DNA from: Betaproteobacteria bacterium
GTDB taxonomy: Bacteria > Pseudomonadota > Gammaproteobacteria > Burkholderiales > Burkholderiaceae
Assembly: GCA_947468785.1 (NCBI GenBank)
Contig: CANIMS010000122.1
Location: 1 to 5,761 of the forward strand
Reading direction: 5' to 3'
DNA length: 5,761 nucleotides
Both the position numbers and the translations under genes were made by a program. A model generated the notes under the pieces. It saw nothing but the letters and a program-made list of their open reading frames with translations, was not told the origin of the DNA and did not search any database. This document shows, piece after piece, positions 1-5,761 of this stretch; positions within the stretch are counted from its first letter, which is position 1, and each line of letters opens with the position of its first letter.

Positions 1-307
1 TACAGCCCAAGATTTAGCCTTAATGAAGCCTACTTCATTGCTGGTGAATGCTAGCCGTGCAGAATTAATCGAATTGGGTGCTCTTGAGGCGGCTCTGAAA
101 AAAGGACGACCAGCCTATGCGGCAGTAGATACTTATGAATCTGAGCCGGTGCTAGGTGCTGATCATCCGCTTCTCCATTTGCCGAATTGCTTATGTACGC
201 CGCACATTGGGTTTGTAGAAAGAGATAACTATGAGGCGTATTTCGGTATTGCCTTTGACAACATTAATGCTTACGTATCTGGTTCTCCACAAAATTGTGT
301 GAGCTAA
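1..307 (+). CDS. D-2-hydroxyacid dehydrogenase, C-terminal part (5' end outside window)
   Basis: The reading frame is open from base 2 to the TAA at 305-307 and gives 101 residues; the start lies upstream of the window. Members of this family use NAD(P) to interconvert D-2-hydroxyacids and 2-oxoacids in the cytoplasm and are usually a little over 300 residues long, so about the last third is visible. Counting from the internal Met at base 23, all three catalytic residues of the family can be placed: Arg12 in VNASRAELI, Glu41 in the YESEP motif, and His61 in the CTPHIG motif. The run GRPAYAAVDTYESEP is the end of the nucleotide-binding domain, and the tail after the His returns to the substrate domain. 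The 3-phosphoglycerate dehydrogenase-like subgroup fits best, but there is no ACT domain after the catalytic part, so a serine-pathway SerA with a C-terminal regulatory domain is unlikely. The substrate is unknown. The acyl-CoA dehydrogenase gene follows after 45 nt on the same strand. Confidence 0.9.
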   Translation, partial: TAQDLALMKPTSLLVNASRAELIELGALEAALKKGRPAYAAVDTYESEPVLGADHPLLHLPNCLCTPHIGFVERDNYEAYFGIAFDNINAYVSGSPQNCVS

Positions 308-352
308 GACAAGATCTAACTGAATAAATCAAGCAAGGAAAGAAAGTAAATA

Positions 353-1498
353 ATGGATTTTCATTTAACCAGCGAACAAAACGCATTTGCAGATGCAGTA
401 TCTAGGTTTGCAGAAAAAGAATTAGCTCCTGGCGCACTCGAGCGCGCTCATAGTCCGAAATATCCTTGGGCTATTGCGGAAAAGATCAGCGCGCAAGGCT
501 TGCTTGGCATTGCTTTTCCTGAAAAAGATGGCGGCATGGGGGGCACTCTGATGGATGCCGTTATTGCCATTCAAGAGGTTGCTCTACATTGCCCTAAATC
601 TGCTGACATCGTGCAGGCAGGAAACTTTGGAGCCATTAGAACCTTTGTTGAATATGCTAATGAAGCCCAAAAAGAAAAATATTTACCAGAATTATTGGCT
701 GGTAAGAAGATTCTAGGTTTGGGGATGAGCGAGCCTGGCGCTGGATCAGCAGTGACAGAATTAGCAACTTCCGCAAAAAAAGTAGACGGCGGATACTTGA
801 TTAATGGTTCAAAAGTATTTTCCACTCATAGTCCTGAGGCTGGTGTCTTTTTAGTATATGTGCGTTTTGGTCCAGGATTAGAGGGTATTGGCTCTGTTTT
901 AGTTGATCGTGATGCCCCTGGTTTAACCGTTGGCCAGCCCAATAGTTTTATGAGTGGTGAAGAATGGTCACAGCTATATTTTGAAGATTGCTTTATTCCT
1001 GATGAGGGTCTTTTGCTTGGACCAGGCGGATTTAAAAAACAAATCAGTGGATTTAATGTCGAGCGAATCGGAAATTCCTCACGAGCACTTGCCTTGGGTC
1101 GCTATGCATTTAATAAAGCTAAGGAGTACGCTTCAGTACGCGAGCAATTTGGTAAGCAGATCTGTGAATTTCAGGGAATTCAGTGGAAATTTGCGGATAT
1201 GGCGGTCAAGCTTGATGCGGCGCAATTGATGTTATATCGTGCTGCAGTGAATGCTGAATCGGGGCTACCATCATCGTACGAAACCACTGCTGCTAAGCTG
1301 ATTTGTAACAATACTGGGTTTGAGGTAGCCAATGAAGCCCTACAAATTATGGGGGCTACTGGCTACAGCCAAGAAACCTTAGTTGAGTATTGTGTTAGAC
1401 GTACACGTGGCTGGATGATTGCTGGTGGCTCTATTGAGATCTTGAAGAATAGAATTGCAGAAGAGGTATTTGACAGACGCTTTAATCAGCGGGCATAG
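353..1498 (+). CDS. Acyl-CoA dehydrogenase family flavoprotein
   Basis: This 381-residue protein has the normal length and layout of a cytoplasmic FAD acyl-CoA dehydrogenase, which desaturates an acyl-CoA at C2-C3 and passes electrons to electron-transfer flavoprotein. Residues 1-115 form the helical N-terminal domain, about 120-215 the beta domain with the GMSEPGAGS flavin/substrate signature (124-132), and about 230-381 the C-terminal helical domain with the FAD-contact motif REQFGKQI (263-270) and a QIMGATGY motif (331-338). The glutamate that acts as base in MCAD/SCAD-type enzymes (in IYEGTSEI) is Gly358 here, in IAGGSIEI. A Glu-Arg pair at 237-238 (FNVERIG) sits where isovaleryl-CoA and long-chain acyl-CoA dehydrogenases carry their base, so Glu237 is the probable catalytic residue. 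The ATG at 353 precedes MDFHLTSEQ, a typical family N-terminus. An AAGGA at 335-339 lies 13 nt upstream, which is rather far for a ribosome binding site. The substrate is not known; a short or branched acyl-CoA is plausible from context. Confidence 0.96.
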   Translation: MDFHLTSEQNAFADAVSRFAEKELAPGALERAHSPKYPWAIAEKISAQGLLGIAFPEKDGGMGGTLMDAVIAIQEVALHCPKSADIVQAGNFGAIRTFVEYANEAQKEKYLPELLAGKKILGLGMSEPGAGSAVTELATSAKKVDGGYLINGSKVFSTHSPEAGVFLVYVRFGPGLEGIGSVLVDRDAPGLTVGQPNSFMSGEEWSQLYFEDCFIPDEGLLLGPGGFKKQISGFNVERIGNSSRALALGRYAFNKAKEYASVREQFGKQICEFQGIQWKFADMAVKLDAAQLMLYRAAVNAESGLPSSYETTAAKLICNNTGFEVANEALQIMGATGYSQETLVEYCVRRTRGWMIAGGSIEILKNRIAEEVFDRRFNQRA

Positions 1499-1545
1499 TA
1501 ATTGGCAGTATTTATTTAAATATTAAAAAATAAAGAGACAGACAT

Positions 1546-2520
1546 ATGAAATACATCAAGAAAATTGCACTATCTTTAGGCTGTGCTTTGGTTTTGGCAT
1601 CCCAAGCATTTGCCCAAGGGGCGGGAAATTATCCGGACAAGCCAATCAAAATTATTGTTTCCTTCACTGCTGGGGGAACGACTGATATTTTGGCTCGTGA
1701 GGTTGCTAACCAGATGAGCATCCGCTGGAAGGTGCCAGTAGTTGTCGAAAACAAACCCGGAGCCGCCGGTAATTTAGGTACAGAAATTGTTGGTAGAGCA
1801 CCGCCCGATGGCTATTTATTGTTAGCGAATTCGATTGGCCCAATTTCGATTAACCCAACCTTATTCGGAAATCTAGCAGTAAACCCACAAAAGGCCTTAG
1901 ACCCGGTCGCATTATTGGGTGATGTACCTAATATATTAGTAGTGCCTGCTAGCTCAGGTATTAAGACTTGGAAGGAGTTTCAAGCTTATGCCAAAACAAA
2001 TTCTGGAAACTTAAATTACGGCTCTACTGGAATTGGAACTACTGCGCATTTAATTAGCTTCCTCTTCTCTCAAAAAACCAGTATTGAGGCTACTCATATT
2101 CCCTATAAGGGAGCTGAGGCAACTCGAGATTTGGTTGCAGGACGCTTGCAATTTATGTTTGCAACAGCACCATCAGTTATTCCGCTGATTAAGGCTGGGC
2201 AATTAAATGCAATCGCCGTGTCATCGAAGAAGCGCATTACAGCGATGCCTGATTTACCCACTCTCAATGAATTGGGTGTTGATATTGCTACAGGCGCATG
2301 GTTTGGTTTATTTGCACCAGCGGGCACTAATCCAGCGATTGTGAAGAAGTTAAATGAGACCGTCGTTAGTATTTTGGAAGAACCTGCTATTCGTGCGAAG
2401 TTGTTGGGCTTGGGTGCTGATCCAGTACTAATGAACGTTCAGGAATTTACTAAGTTTGTGCGAGGCGATTTTGCATTATGGGCACCGATCGTTAAAGCAT
2501 CTGGGGCAAAGCCTGAGTAA
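1546..2520 (+). CDS. Bug/TctC-family periplasmic solute-binding protein (first copy)
   Basis: This 324-residue protein has the full usual length of the Bug (TctC-like) family, extracytoplasmic receptors that bind carboxylates and other small anions and, in some systems, feed a TctA/TctB transporter. Residues 1-23 are a Sec signal peptide: KYIKK at the N-terminus, a hydrophobic core, and a signal peptidase I site AFA|Q after residue 23. The mature part starts with the hallmark YPDKPIKIIV. Next come the ligand loop FTAGGTTD (40-47), VVENKPGAAGNLG (66-78), the PDGY motif (87-90), the second-domain loop YGSTGIGTTAHL (158-169) and PYKG (186-189). The first ligand loop has Ala42 where many members have Pro, a possible specificity difference. 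A weak purine-rich AAAGAGA lies just before the ATG. The MmgE/PrpD gene starts 3 nt after this stop codon, so the two are almost certainly on one transcript. The ligand cannot be read from sequence; dicarboxylates, amino acids and aromatic acids are all bound by family members. Confidence 0.96.
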   Translation: MKYIKKIALSLGCALVLASQAFAQGAGNYPDKPIKIIVSFTAGGTTDILAREVANQMSIRWKVPVVVENKPGAAGNLGTEIVGRAPPDGYLLLANSIGPISINPTLFGNLAVNPQKALDPVALLGDVPNILVVPASSGIKTWKEFQAYAKTNSGNLNYGSTGIGTTAHLISFLFSQKTSIEATHIPYKGAEATRDLVAGRLQFMFATAPSVIPLIKAGQLNAIAVSSKKRITAMPDLPTLNELGVDIATGAWFGLFAPAGTNPAIVKKLNETVVSILEEPAIRAKLLGLGADPVLMNVQEFTKFVRGDFALWAPIVKASGAKPE

Positions 2521-2523
2521 ACC

Positions 2524-3882
2524 ATGACTCTCTTAGAAGAATTTGGGCAGTTCATAGAAGGTAGTTACCAAACTACCTTCACTCAGGAAACGCTTCACAG
2601 TGCTCGACGAGCTTTATTAGATTGGCATGGTGCTTTGATTGCCGGTGCAGATACTGACGCAGCATCACGATTAAGAGATGCCTACAGCGAGGAGTTTGGT
2701 GTAGGACATTGTTCGGTTGCGGGAACCCAAAAGAAGACTTTTGCGAGAGCTGCTGCTTTTATGAATGGCACCATCTCGCATATTGCTGAGTTTGATGACA
2801 TCTTTAGGGACGGCGCTTACCATCCTGCTTGCCCAACGATTTCTGCAGCATTTGCATTAGCAGAGTCTCGTAATGATTCGTTAGCCGACTTGCTAGCGGC
2901 AATCATTATTGGTTACGAGGTATCAACGCGTATTAGTAAGGTCATTCAGCCTAGTCATTATCGGTACTTTCATACAACAGGGACTGCAGGCGTGTTTGGT
3001 GCAGCCGCTGCCTGCGCCTATCTTTTAAGATTGAATGCCTCTCAAGCATGTGATGCACTGGCTACTGCCGGAACATTTGCTAGTGGATTACAACAGGCAT
3101 TTCGGTCTGATTCCATGACAAAGCCTATGCATCCAGGCCATGCCGCAGAAGTGGGTCTCAATGCTGCATTGACTGCTCATGCTGGTATGACGGGTACTCC
3201 CGATTTATTAGAAGGAGATGCTGGTTTCGGTGCGGCGCTTTGCGAGAATCCCCGATGGAATGAGTTGTTTGATGGCTTAGGCTCAAGTTGGAATATTGAG
3301 CGAATGACATTTAAAAATCATGGCTGCTGCGGACATAACTTCCCTGCAATCGATGCGCTATCGCATTTACTGAATGAGCATGCTATAGATCCTGAGCAGA
3401 TTAAAAAAATTCGGGTTGGCGGTTATAAAGCAACTGCTGAGGTATGTCACTATGTCTACCCCAAGACTCCATTTGAAGCAAAGTTCAGTTTGACCTATAC
3501 CGTGTCAGCCAGAATAATTCTGGGGCAAGTGCGGGAGCGGGCATTTCTTGAGAAAGCTTTGGCAAACCCCAAGATTCATGCGATGGAAGAAAAGATTGAG
3601 CTATCGATTGATCCAGAGTGCGCCGCTAAATTTCCATTGCATCGATCAGCGAAGGTAGAGATAGAACTGAATGACGGCACCATCTATCACCACCATCAAC
3701 TAACTCGACACGGTGATCCAGATGAGCCATTAAGCGATCAAGAATTGGTCGATAAATTTCTTGAGTTGGCAGAACCAAGAGTGGGCCTCCAAATTGCCCA
3801 GACTCTCACAGGTCAGGTATTAGGGGGCACAGGTTTATCGGTACGTGATTTGGCTAAATTATGGTCAAAAATGAGTTATTAA
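2524..3882 (+). CDS. MmgE/PrpD family protein (dehydratase/decarboxylase/isomerase-like)
   Basis: This 452-residue protein spans the whole MmgE/PrpD fold, whose known members include 2-methylcitrate dehydratase and cis-aconitate decarboxylase. The helical N-terminal domain covers roughly residues 1-260 and the smaller alpha/beta domain roughly 265-452. Family residues visible are His86, the Asp91-Asp92 pair in EFDDIF, His100 in the YHPAC motif, Lys200 in the TKPMHPGHAAE motif, and the FKNHGCCGHNFPAIDA stretch (263-278) with His266 and His271. These match by position the Asp, His and Lys of the IRG1 active site, so the protein looks catalytically competent. No prpB, prpC or acnD lies beside it, so a methylcitrate-cycle role is unlikely; I infer action on a carboxylic acid bound by the neighbouring Bug proteins. 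The ATG lies 3 nt after the upstream TAA with only a weak GAG at 2515-2517, which suggests translational coupling. The next Met is residue 80, inside the fold, so the start is secure. Codons 12-19 contain a perfect inverted repeat. Confidence 0.94.
   Translation: MTLLEEFGQFIEGSYQTTFTQETLHSARRALLDWHGALIAGADTDAASRLRDAYSEEFGVGHCSVAGTQKKTFARAAAFMNGTISHIAEFDDIFRDGAYHPACPTISAAFALAESRNDSLADLLAAIIIGYEVSTRISKVIQPSHYRYFHTTGTAGVFGAAAACAYLLRLNASQACDALATAGTFASGLQQAFRSDSMTKPMHPGHAAEVGLNAALTAHAGMTGTPDLLEGDAGFGAALCENPRWNELFDGLGSSWNIERMTFKNHGCCGHNFPAIDALSHLLNEHAIDPEQIKKIRVGGYKATAEVCHYVYPKTPFEAKFSLTYTVSARIILGQVRERAFLEKALANPKIHAMEEKIELSIDPECAAKFPLHRSAKVEIELNDGTIYHHHQLTRHGDPDEPLSDQELVDKFLELAEPRVGLQIAQTLTGQVLGGTGLSVRDLAKLWSKMSY
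2557..2580. repeat. Perfect 10-bp inverted repeat with 4-nt loop, inside the MmgE/PrpD gene start
   Basis: The left arm GAAGGTAGTT (2557-2566) and right arm AACTACCTTC (2571-2580) are exact reverse complements around the loop ACCA. The repeat begins 33 nt after the ATG at 2524 and covers codons 12-19 (E-G-S-Y-Q-T-T-F). No T-run follows on either strand, so it is not an intrinsic terminator. As RNA it would be a stable hairpin just downstream of the binding-protein gene. It could protect the 3' end of that message, slow early translation of the enzyme, or be chance. Confidence 0.75.
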
Positions 3883-3917
3883 TTCTTTAAATAATTAAAA
3901 TATCCTTAGTCAATATT

Positions 3918-3921
3918 GAGG
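3918..3921 (+). promoter_or_regulatory. Ribosome binding site before tandem ATG codons
   Basis: GAGG lies 5 nt before the ATG at 3927 and 8 nt before an immediately adjacent in-frame ATG at 3930. The spacing favours the second ATG slightly. The choice changes the protein by one residue. Confidence 0.55.
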
Positions 3922-3926
3922 CAGAA

Positions 3927-4715
3927 ATGATGAATTCAGGTCGATTGCAATTAAGCTCTCTCAAGAATCAAGTCACTCCAGAGGAGTGGAAGGCGCGCGT
4001 CGATTTGGCCGCATGCTATCGCTTGATAGCCCATTATGGAATGTCAGACATGATGGCCAATCACATTACGATTCGCGTCCCAGGTGAAGAGGGCGCCTTC
4101 CTAACAAATCCCTATGGAATGATGTATGAAGAAATGACAGCTTCTTGCTTTCTGAAGATCAATCATGATGGCGATGTTTTATTTAAGCCAGATTTCGGTG
4201 AATTGAACTACGGCTTTAATAAGCCAGGATATATTTTGCATAGCGCTGTTCATCAAGCGCGTCCTGAAGTAGATTGTGTTATTCATACGCACACTCCTGC
4301 TGGAATGGCCATCTCCTCGTTGAAGTGTGGTTTGCTGCCAATCAATCAAACGGCAATGCGTTTCTTAAAGGTGAGTTATCACGACTATATGGGTGTTGTG
4401 CTTGATATGGCTGAGCAAGAAGTATTGGTGCGTGATTTAGGAAATGCGGAAGCAATGATTTTGCGTAACCATGGTTTGCTCACGGTTGGTAGAACTGTTG
4501 GTGAAGCATTTAATTGGATGCATCGCCTCGAACTATCGTGTCGCGCACAGCTAGCTGCGATGGCTTGTAACACCCCCTTGCAAGAGGTGCCAGCAGCTGT
4601 ATTGGAGGAGACTTATATGAACTATCAACCTCAAACCCGTCGCCCCTATGGATTAATGGAGTGGCCAGGTTTATTGAGGATGGTTGAGCGTATGGACCCG
4701 AGCTTTAAGGACTAG
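3927..4715 (+). CDS. Class II aldolase/adducin family protein
   Basis: This 262-residue cytoplasmic protein has the class II aldolase/adducin fold, whose members include fuculose-phosphate aldolase (FucA), ribulose-phosphate 4-epimerase and several decarboxylases, normally zinc-dependent. The metal ligands are recognisable: His120 and His122 in VIHTHTPAGM, and His182 in ILRNHGLLTVG. The N-terminal part has the MMANHITIRVPG strand (42-53) and the substrate-loop region TNPYGMMYEEM (60-70). The glutamate that is both metal ligand and acid/base in FucA (Glu73, 19 residues before the first metal His) aligns with Gly101 here, in NKPGYILHSA. True aldolase activity as in FucA is therefore doubtful, and the protein belongs to the broad adducin-like branch common in proteobacteria. 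The gene begins with two consecutive ATG codons (3927 and 3930) and ends with TAG. It follows the MmgE/PrpD gene by 44 AT-rich nt. A role in converting a small oxo- or hydroxyacid in the same pathway is an inference. Confidence 0.94.
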   Translation: MMNSGRLQLSSLKNQVTPEEWKARVDLAACYRLIAHYGMSDMMANHITIRVPGEEGAFLTNPYGMMYEEMTASCFLKINHDGDVLFKPDFGELNYGFNKPGYILHSAVHQARPEVDCVIHTHTPAGMAISSLKCGLLPINQTAMRFLKVSYHDYMGVVLDMAEQEVLVRDLGNAEAMILRNHGLLTVGRTVGEAFNWMHRLELSCRAQLAAMACNTPLQEVPAAVLEETYMNYQPQTRRPYGLMEWPGLLRMVERMDPSFKD

Positions 4716-4841
4716 CTCAGGAATATTGAATTTGAGGTAGCATGGGCTGCTAAGGGTTGAGAAATTGGCTCTTTGTAGATGGTAGTTAGTAGATAAAAAA
4801 TAAAAATATAAAAGCGAAATCGCTAAACGCTGGAGACATCA
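4716..4841. other. 126-nt intergenic gap; possible regulatory or operon-boundary segment
   Basis: This is the longest non-coding stretch in the window. It holds two short inverted repeats: TAGCA/TGCTA around TGGGC (4738-4752), and AGCGA/TCGCT around AA (4813-4824). It also holds a run of nearly pure A/T at about 4794-4812. Neither repeat is followed by a T-run, so no terminator is called. A weak promoter is conceivable, with TTGGCT (4765-4770) and TAGATA (4790-4795) separated by 19 nt, but it is a poor match. The length is enough to let the second binding-protein gene have its own promoter. Confidence 0.3.
4832..4835 (+). promoter_or_regulatory. Ribosome binding site of the second Bug/TctC gene
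   Basis: GGAG lies 6 nt before the ATG at 4842, the clearest Shine-Dalgarno match in the window. Together with the signal peptide that follows, it fixes the start of the gene that runs off the right edge. Confidence 0.75.
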
Positions 4842-5761
4842 ATGCGGAACATCATTTTTCAAAAGGGAGCCTTTGCGTTTCTCTTGCTCGCTTGCTCATT
4901 ATGGGTAAATGCACAAACTTATCCAAGTAAAACAATTACCTTAGTTGTTCCTTTTGCTCCTGGCGGGAATATCGATGTTATTGCTAGGTCAATAGCGCCC
5001 TCGTTATCAAAAGTTACCGGTCAATCTGTCGTTGTTGAAAATAAAGCTGGGGCTGGCGGTTCGATTGGATCAGCTTATGTCGCTAGAGCAGAGCCCGATG
5101 GGCATACTTTGCTAGTTGCAACTACCAATACGATTTCAGTACTACCTTTTATGTTGAAATCGCCGCCATATAAACCCGATAGCTTTGAGCCTATCGGCCT
5201 AGCCGCAGTATCGCCATTGGTATTGGTTGTGCGTAAGGACGATAAACGTTTCCCAGATGCTAAATCTGTTTTACAAGCCGCTAAAAATGAACCCGGGAAG
5301 ATTTCCGTTGGCCATGCTGGTCAGGGCACATCAAACCATATTGCAATCTTACGCATGGAAGATGCCACTAAAGCTAATTTCAACATCATTCCTTATAAAG
5401 GATCAGCGCCCGCATTAACAGATCTCATGGGTGGCCAAATTGATTTTGTCGTCGATCAAATTACGAGCTCTAAGCCATTTGTGGATTCCGGTAGCTTACG
5501 CATTCTGGCGGTGATTTCTAAAGACCGCGATCCTGGACTACCTGATTCGCCTACCTTGCGTGAGGCAATGGGCGTTGACCTTGATGCCAGCACTACTGCA
5601 GGTATTTTGGCGCCATTGGGGACTCCGCCAAATGTAGTGAAATCACTCAATGCTTCTCTTAGAAAAGCGATCGATGATAGTGGTGTGCGTGGTCGCTTAA
5701 GAGTTTTAGGTAGTACAGCTAAATCATCTACCCCTCAAGAGTGGGCTGCTATGTTGAATCA
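4842..5761 (+). CDS. Bug/TctC-family periplasmic solute-binding protein (second copy, 3' end outside window)
   Basis: The frame is open from ATG 4842 to the window end, giving 306 codons plus two bases; family length is about 320, so only a short C-terminal tail is missing. Residues 1-24 form a signal peptide (hydrophobic core FAFLLLACSLW) with a signal peptidase I site VNA|Q after residue 24. LLAC at 15-18 resembles a lipobox but is a weaker fit. The mature protein shows the family order YPSKTITLVVPF, ligand loop FAPGGNID (38-45), VVVENKAGAGGSIG (63-76), PDGH (85-88), the loop GHAGQGTSNH (157-166) and PYKG (184-187). It differs from the first copy throughout, including both ligand loops (FAPGGNID against FTAGGTTD; GHAGQGTSNH against GSTGIGTTAH). 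The pair are therefore old paralogues, probably with different ligands, and not a recent tandem duplication. No TctA or TctB subunit is visible. The gene may share the upstream operon or have its own promoter in the 126-nt gap. Confidence 0.95.
   Translation, partial: MRNIIFQKGAFAFLLLACSLWVNAQTYPSKTITLVVPFAPGGNIDVIARSIAPSLSKVTGQSVVVENKAGAGGSIGSAYVARAEPDGHTLLVATTNTISVLPFMLKSPPYKPDSFEPIGLAAVSPLVLVVRKDDKRFPDAKSVLQAAKNEPGKISVGHAGQGTSNHIAILRMEDATKANFNIIPYKGSAPALTDLMGGQIDFVVDQITSSKPFVDSGSLRILAVISKDRDPGLPDSPTLREAMGVDLDASTTAGILAPLGTPPNVVKSLNASLRKAIDDSGVRGRLRVLGSTAKSSTPQEWAAMLN

Noticed and set aside
571..825. Antisense open frame of 84 codons
   Set aside because: It lies wholly opposite the acyl-CoA dehydrogenase signature region and is explained as its shadow.
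954..1229. 91-codon open frame on the + strand inside the acyl-CoA dehydrogenase gene
   Set aside because: It is out of frame within a clearly conserved gene, resembles no family I recognise and has no sign of its own ribosome binding site.
1513..1522. Palindrome TATTTAAATA in the gap before the first receptor gene
   Set aside because: It is purely A/T in an A/T-rich spacer, has no G-C stem and is not a terminator or a recognisable operator.
2103..2327. Antisense open frame of 74 codons
   Set aside because: It lies opposite the conserved second half of the first Bug/TctC protein; no independent support.
2524..3882. Naming this gene prpD (2-methylcitrate dehydratase)
   Set aside because: No prpB, prpC or acnD neighbours are present and family membership alone does not fix the reaction.
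3879..3898. TTAATT/AATTAA inverted repeat around the MmgE/PrpD stop codon
   Set aside because: An all-A/T 6-bp stem with an 8-nt loop is too weak for a terminator and is expected by chance here.
4385..4573. Antisense open frame of 62 codons
   Set aside because: It lies opposite the metal-site region of the class II aldolase-like gene; no independent support.
4887..4898. Lipobox-like LLAC in the signal peptide of the second receptor
   Set aside because: Leu directly before the Ala-Cys is a poor lipobox position, and a good signal peptidase I site (VNA|Q) follows at the usual place for this family.
5227..5650. Short open frames on both strands (5227-5418 and 5456-5650)
   Set aside because: Both fall inside the second Bug/TctC gene, whose own frame is intact and carries the family motifs.

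Overview
The window is a compact, single-strand run of catabolic genes, all read on the + strand. The style is that of a beta-proteobacterium of the Burkholderiales. Two periplasmic binding proteins of the Bug/TctC family lie beside an acyl-CoA dehydrogenase, a MmgE/PrpD protein and a class II aldolase-like protein, a gene mix typical of that order. The moderate, AT-leaning base composition and short AT-rich spacers would suit a low-GC member such as Polynucleobacter, but that genus is an inference and was not tested. No rRNA, tRNA, CRISPR, insertion sequence, integrase or phage gene was seen.

Layout. 1-307: C-terminal third of a D-2-hydroxyacid dehydrogenase, cut by the left edge. 353-1498: acyl-CoA dehydrogenase. 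1546-2520: Bug/TctC binding protein with signal peptide. 2524-3882: MmgE/PrpD family protein, starting 3 nt after the previous stop. 3927-4715: class II aldolase/adducin family protein. 4716-4841: the only sizeable gap (126 nt). 4842-5761: a second, divergent Bug/TctC binding protein, cut by the right edge. The other gaps are 45, 47, 3 and 44 nt, no convincing intrinsic terminator was found, and co-transcription of at least the first five genes is likely.

How the genes may work together (inference). The two secreted binding proteins would capture small organic acids. The four cytoplasmic enzymes cover chemistry expected for a hydroxy- or branched carboxylic acid: NAD(P)-linked 2-hydroxyacid/2-oxoacid interconversion, flavin-dependent alpha,beta-desaturation of a CoA thioester, dehydration, isomerisation or decarboxylation by the MmgE/PrpD protein, and metal-dependent chemistry by the aldolase-like protein. 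No CoA ligase or transferase, TctA/TctB membrane subunit or regulator lies in the window, so the substrate cannot be named.

The points most worth a second look are the shifted catalytic base of the acyl-CoA dehydrogenase, the missing aldolase glutamate in the class II aldolase-like protein, a perfect 10-bp hairpin just inside the start of the MmgE/PrpD gene, and the unassigned pathway as a whole.
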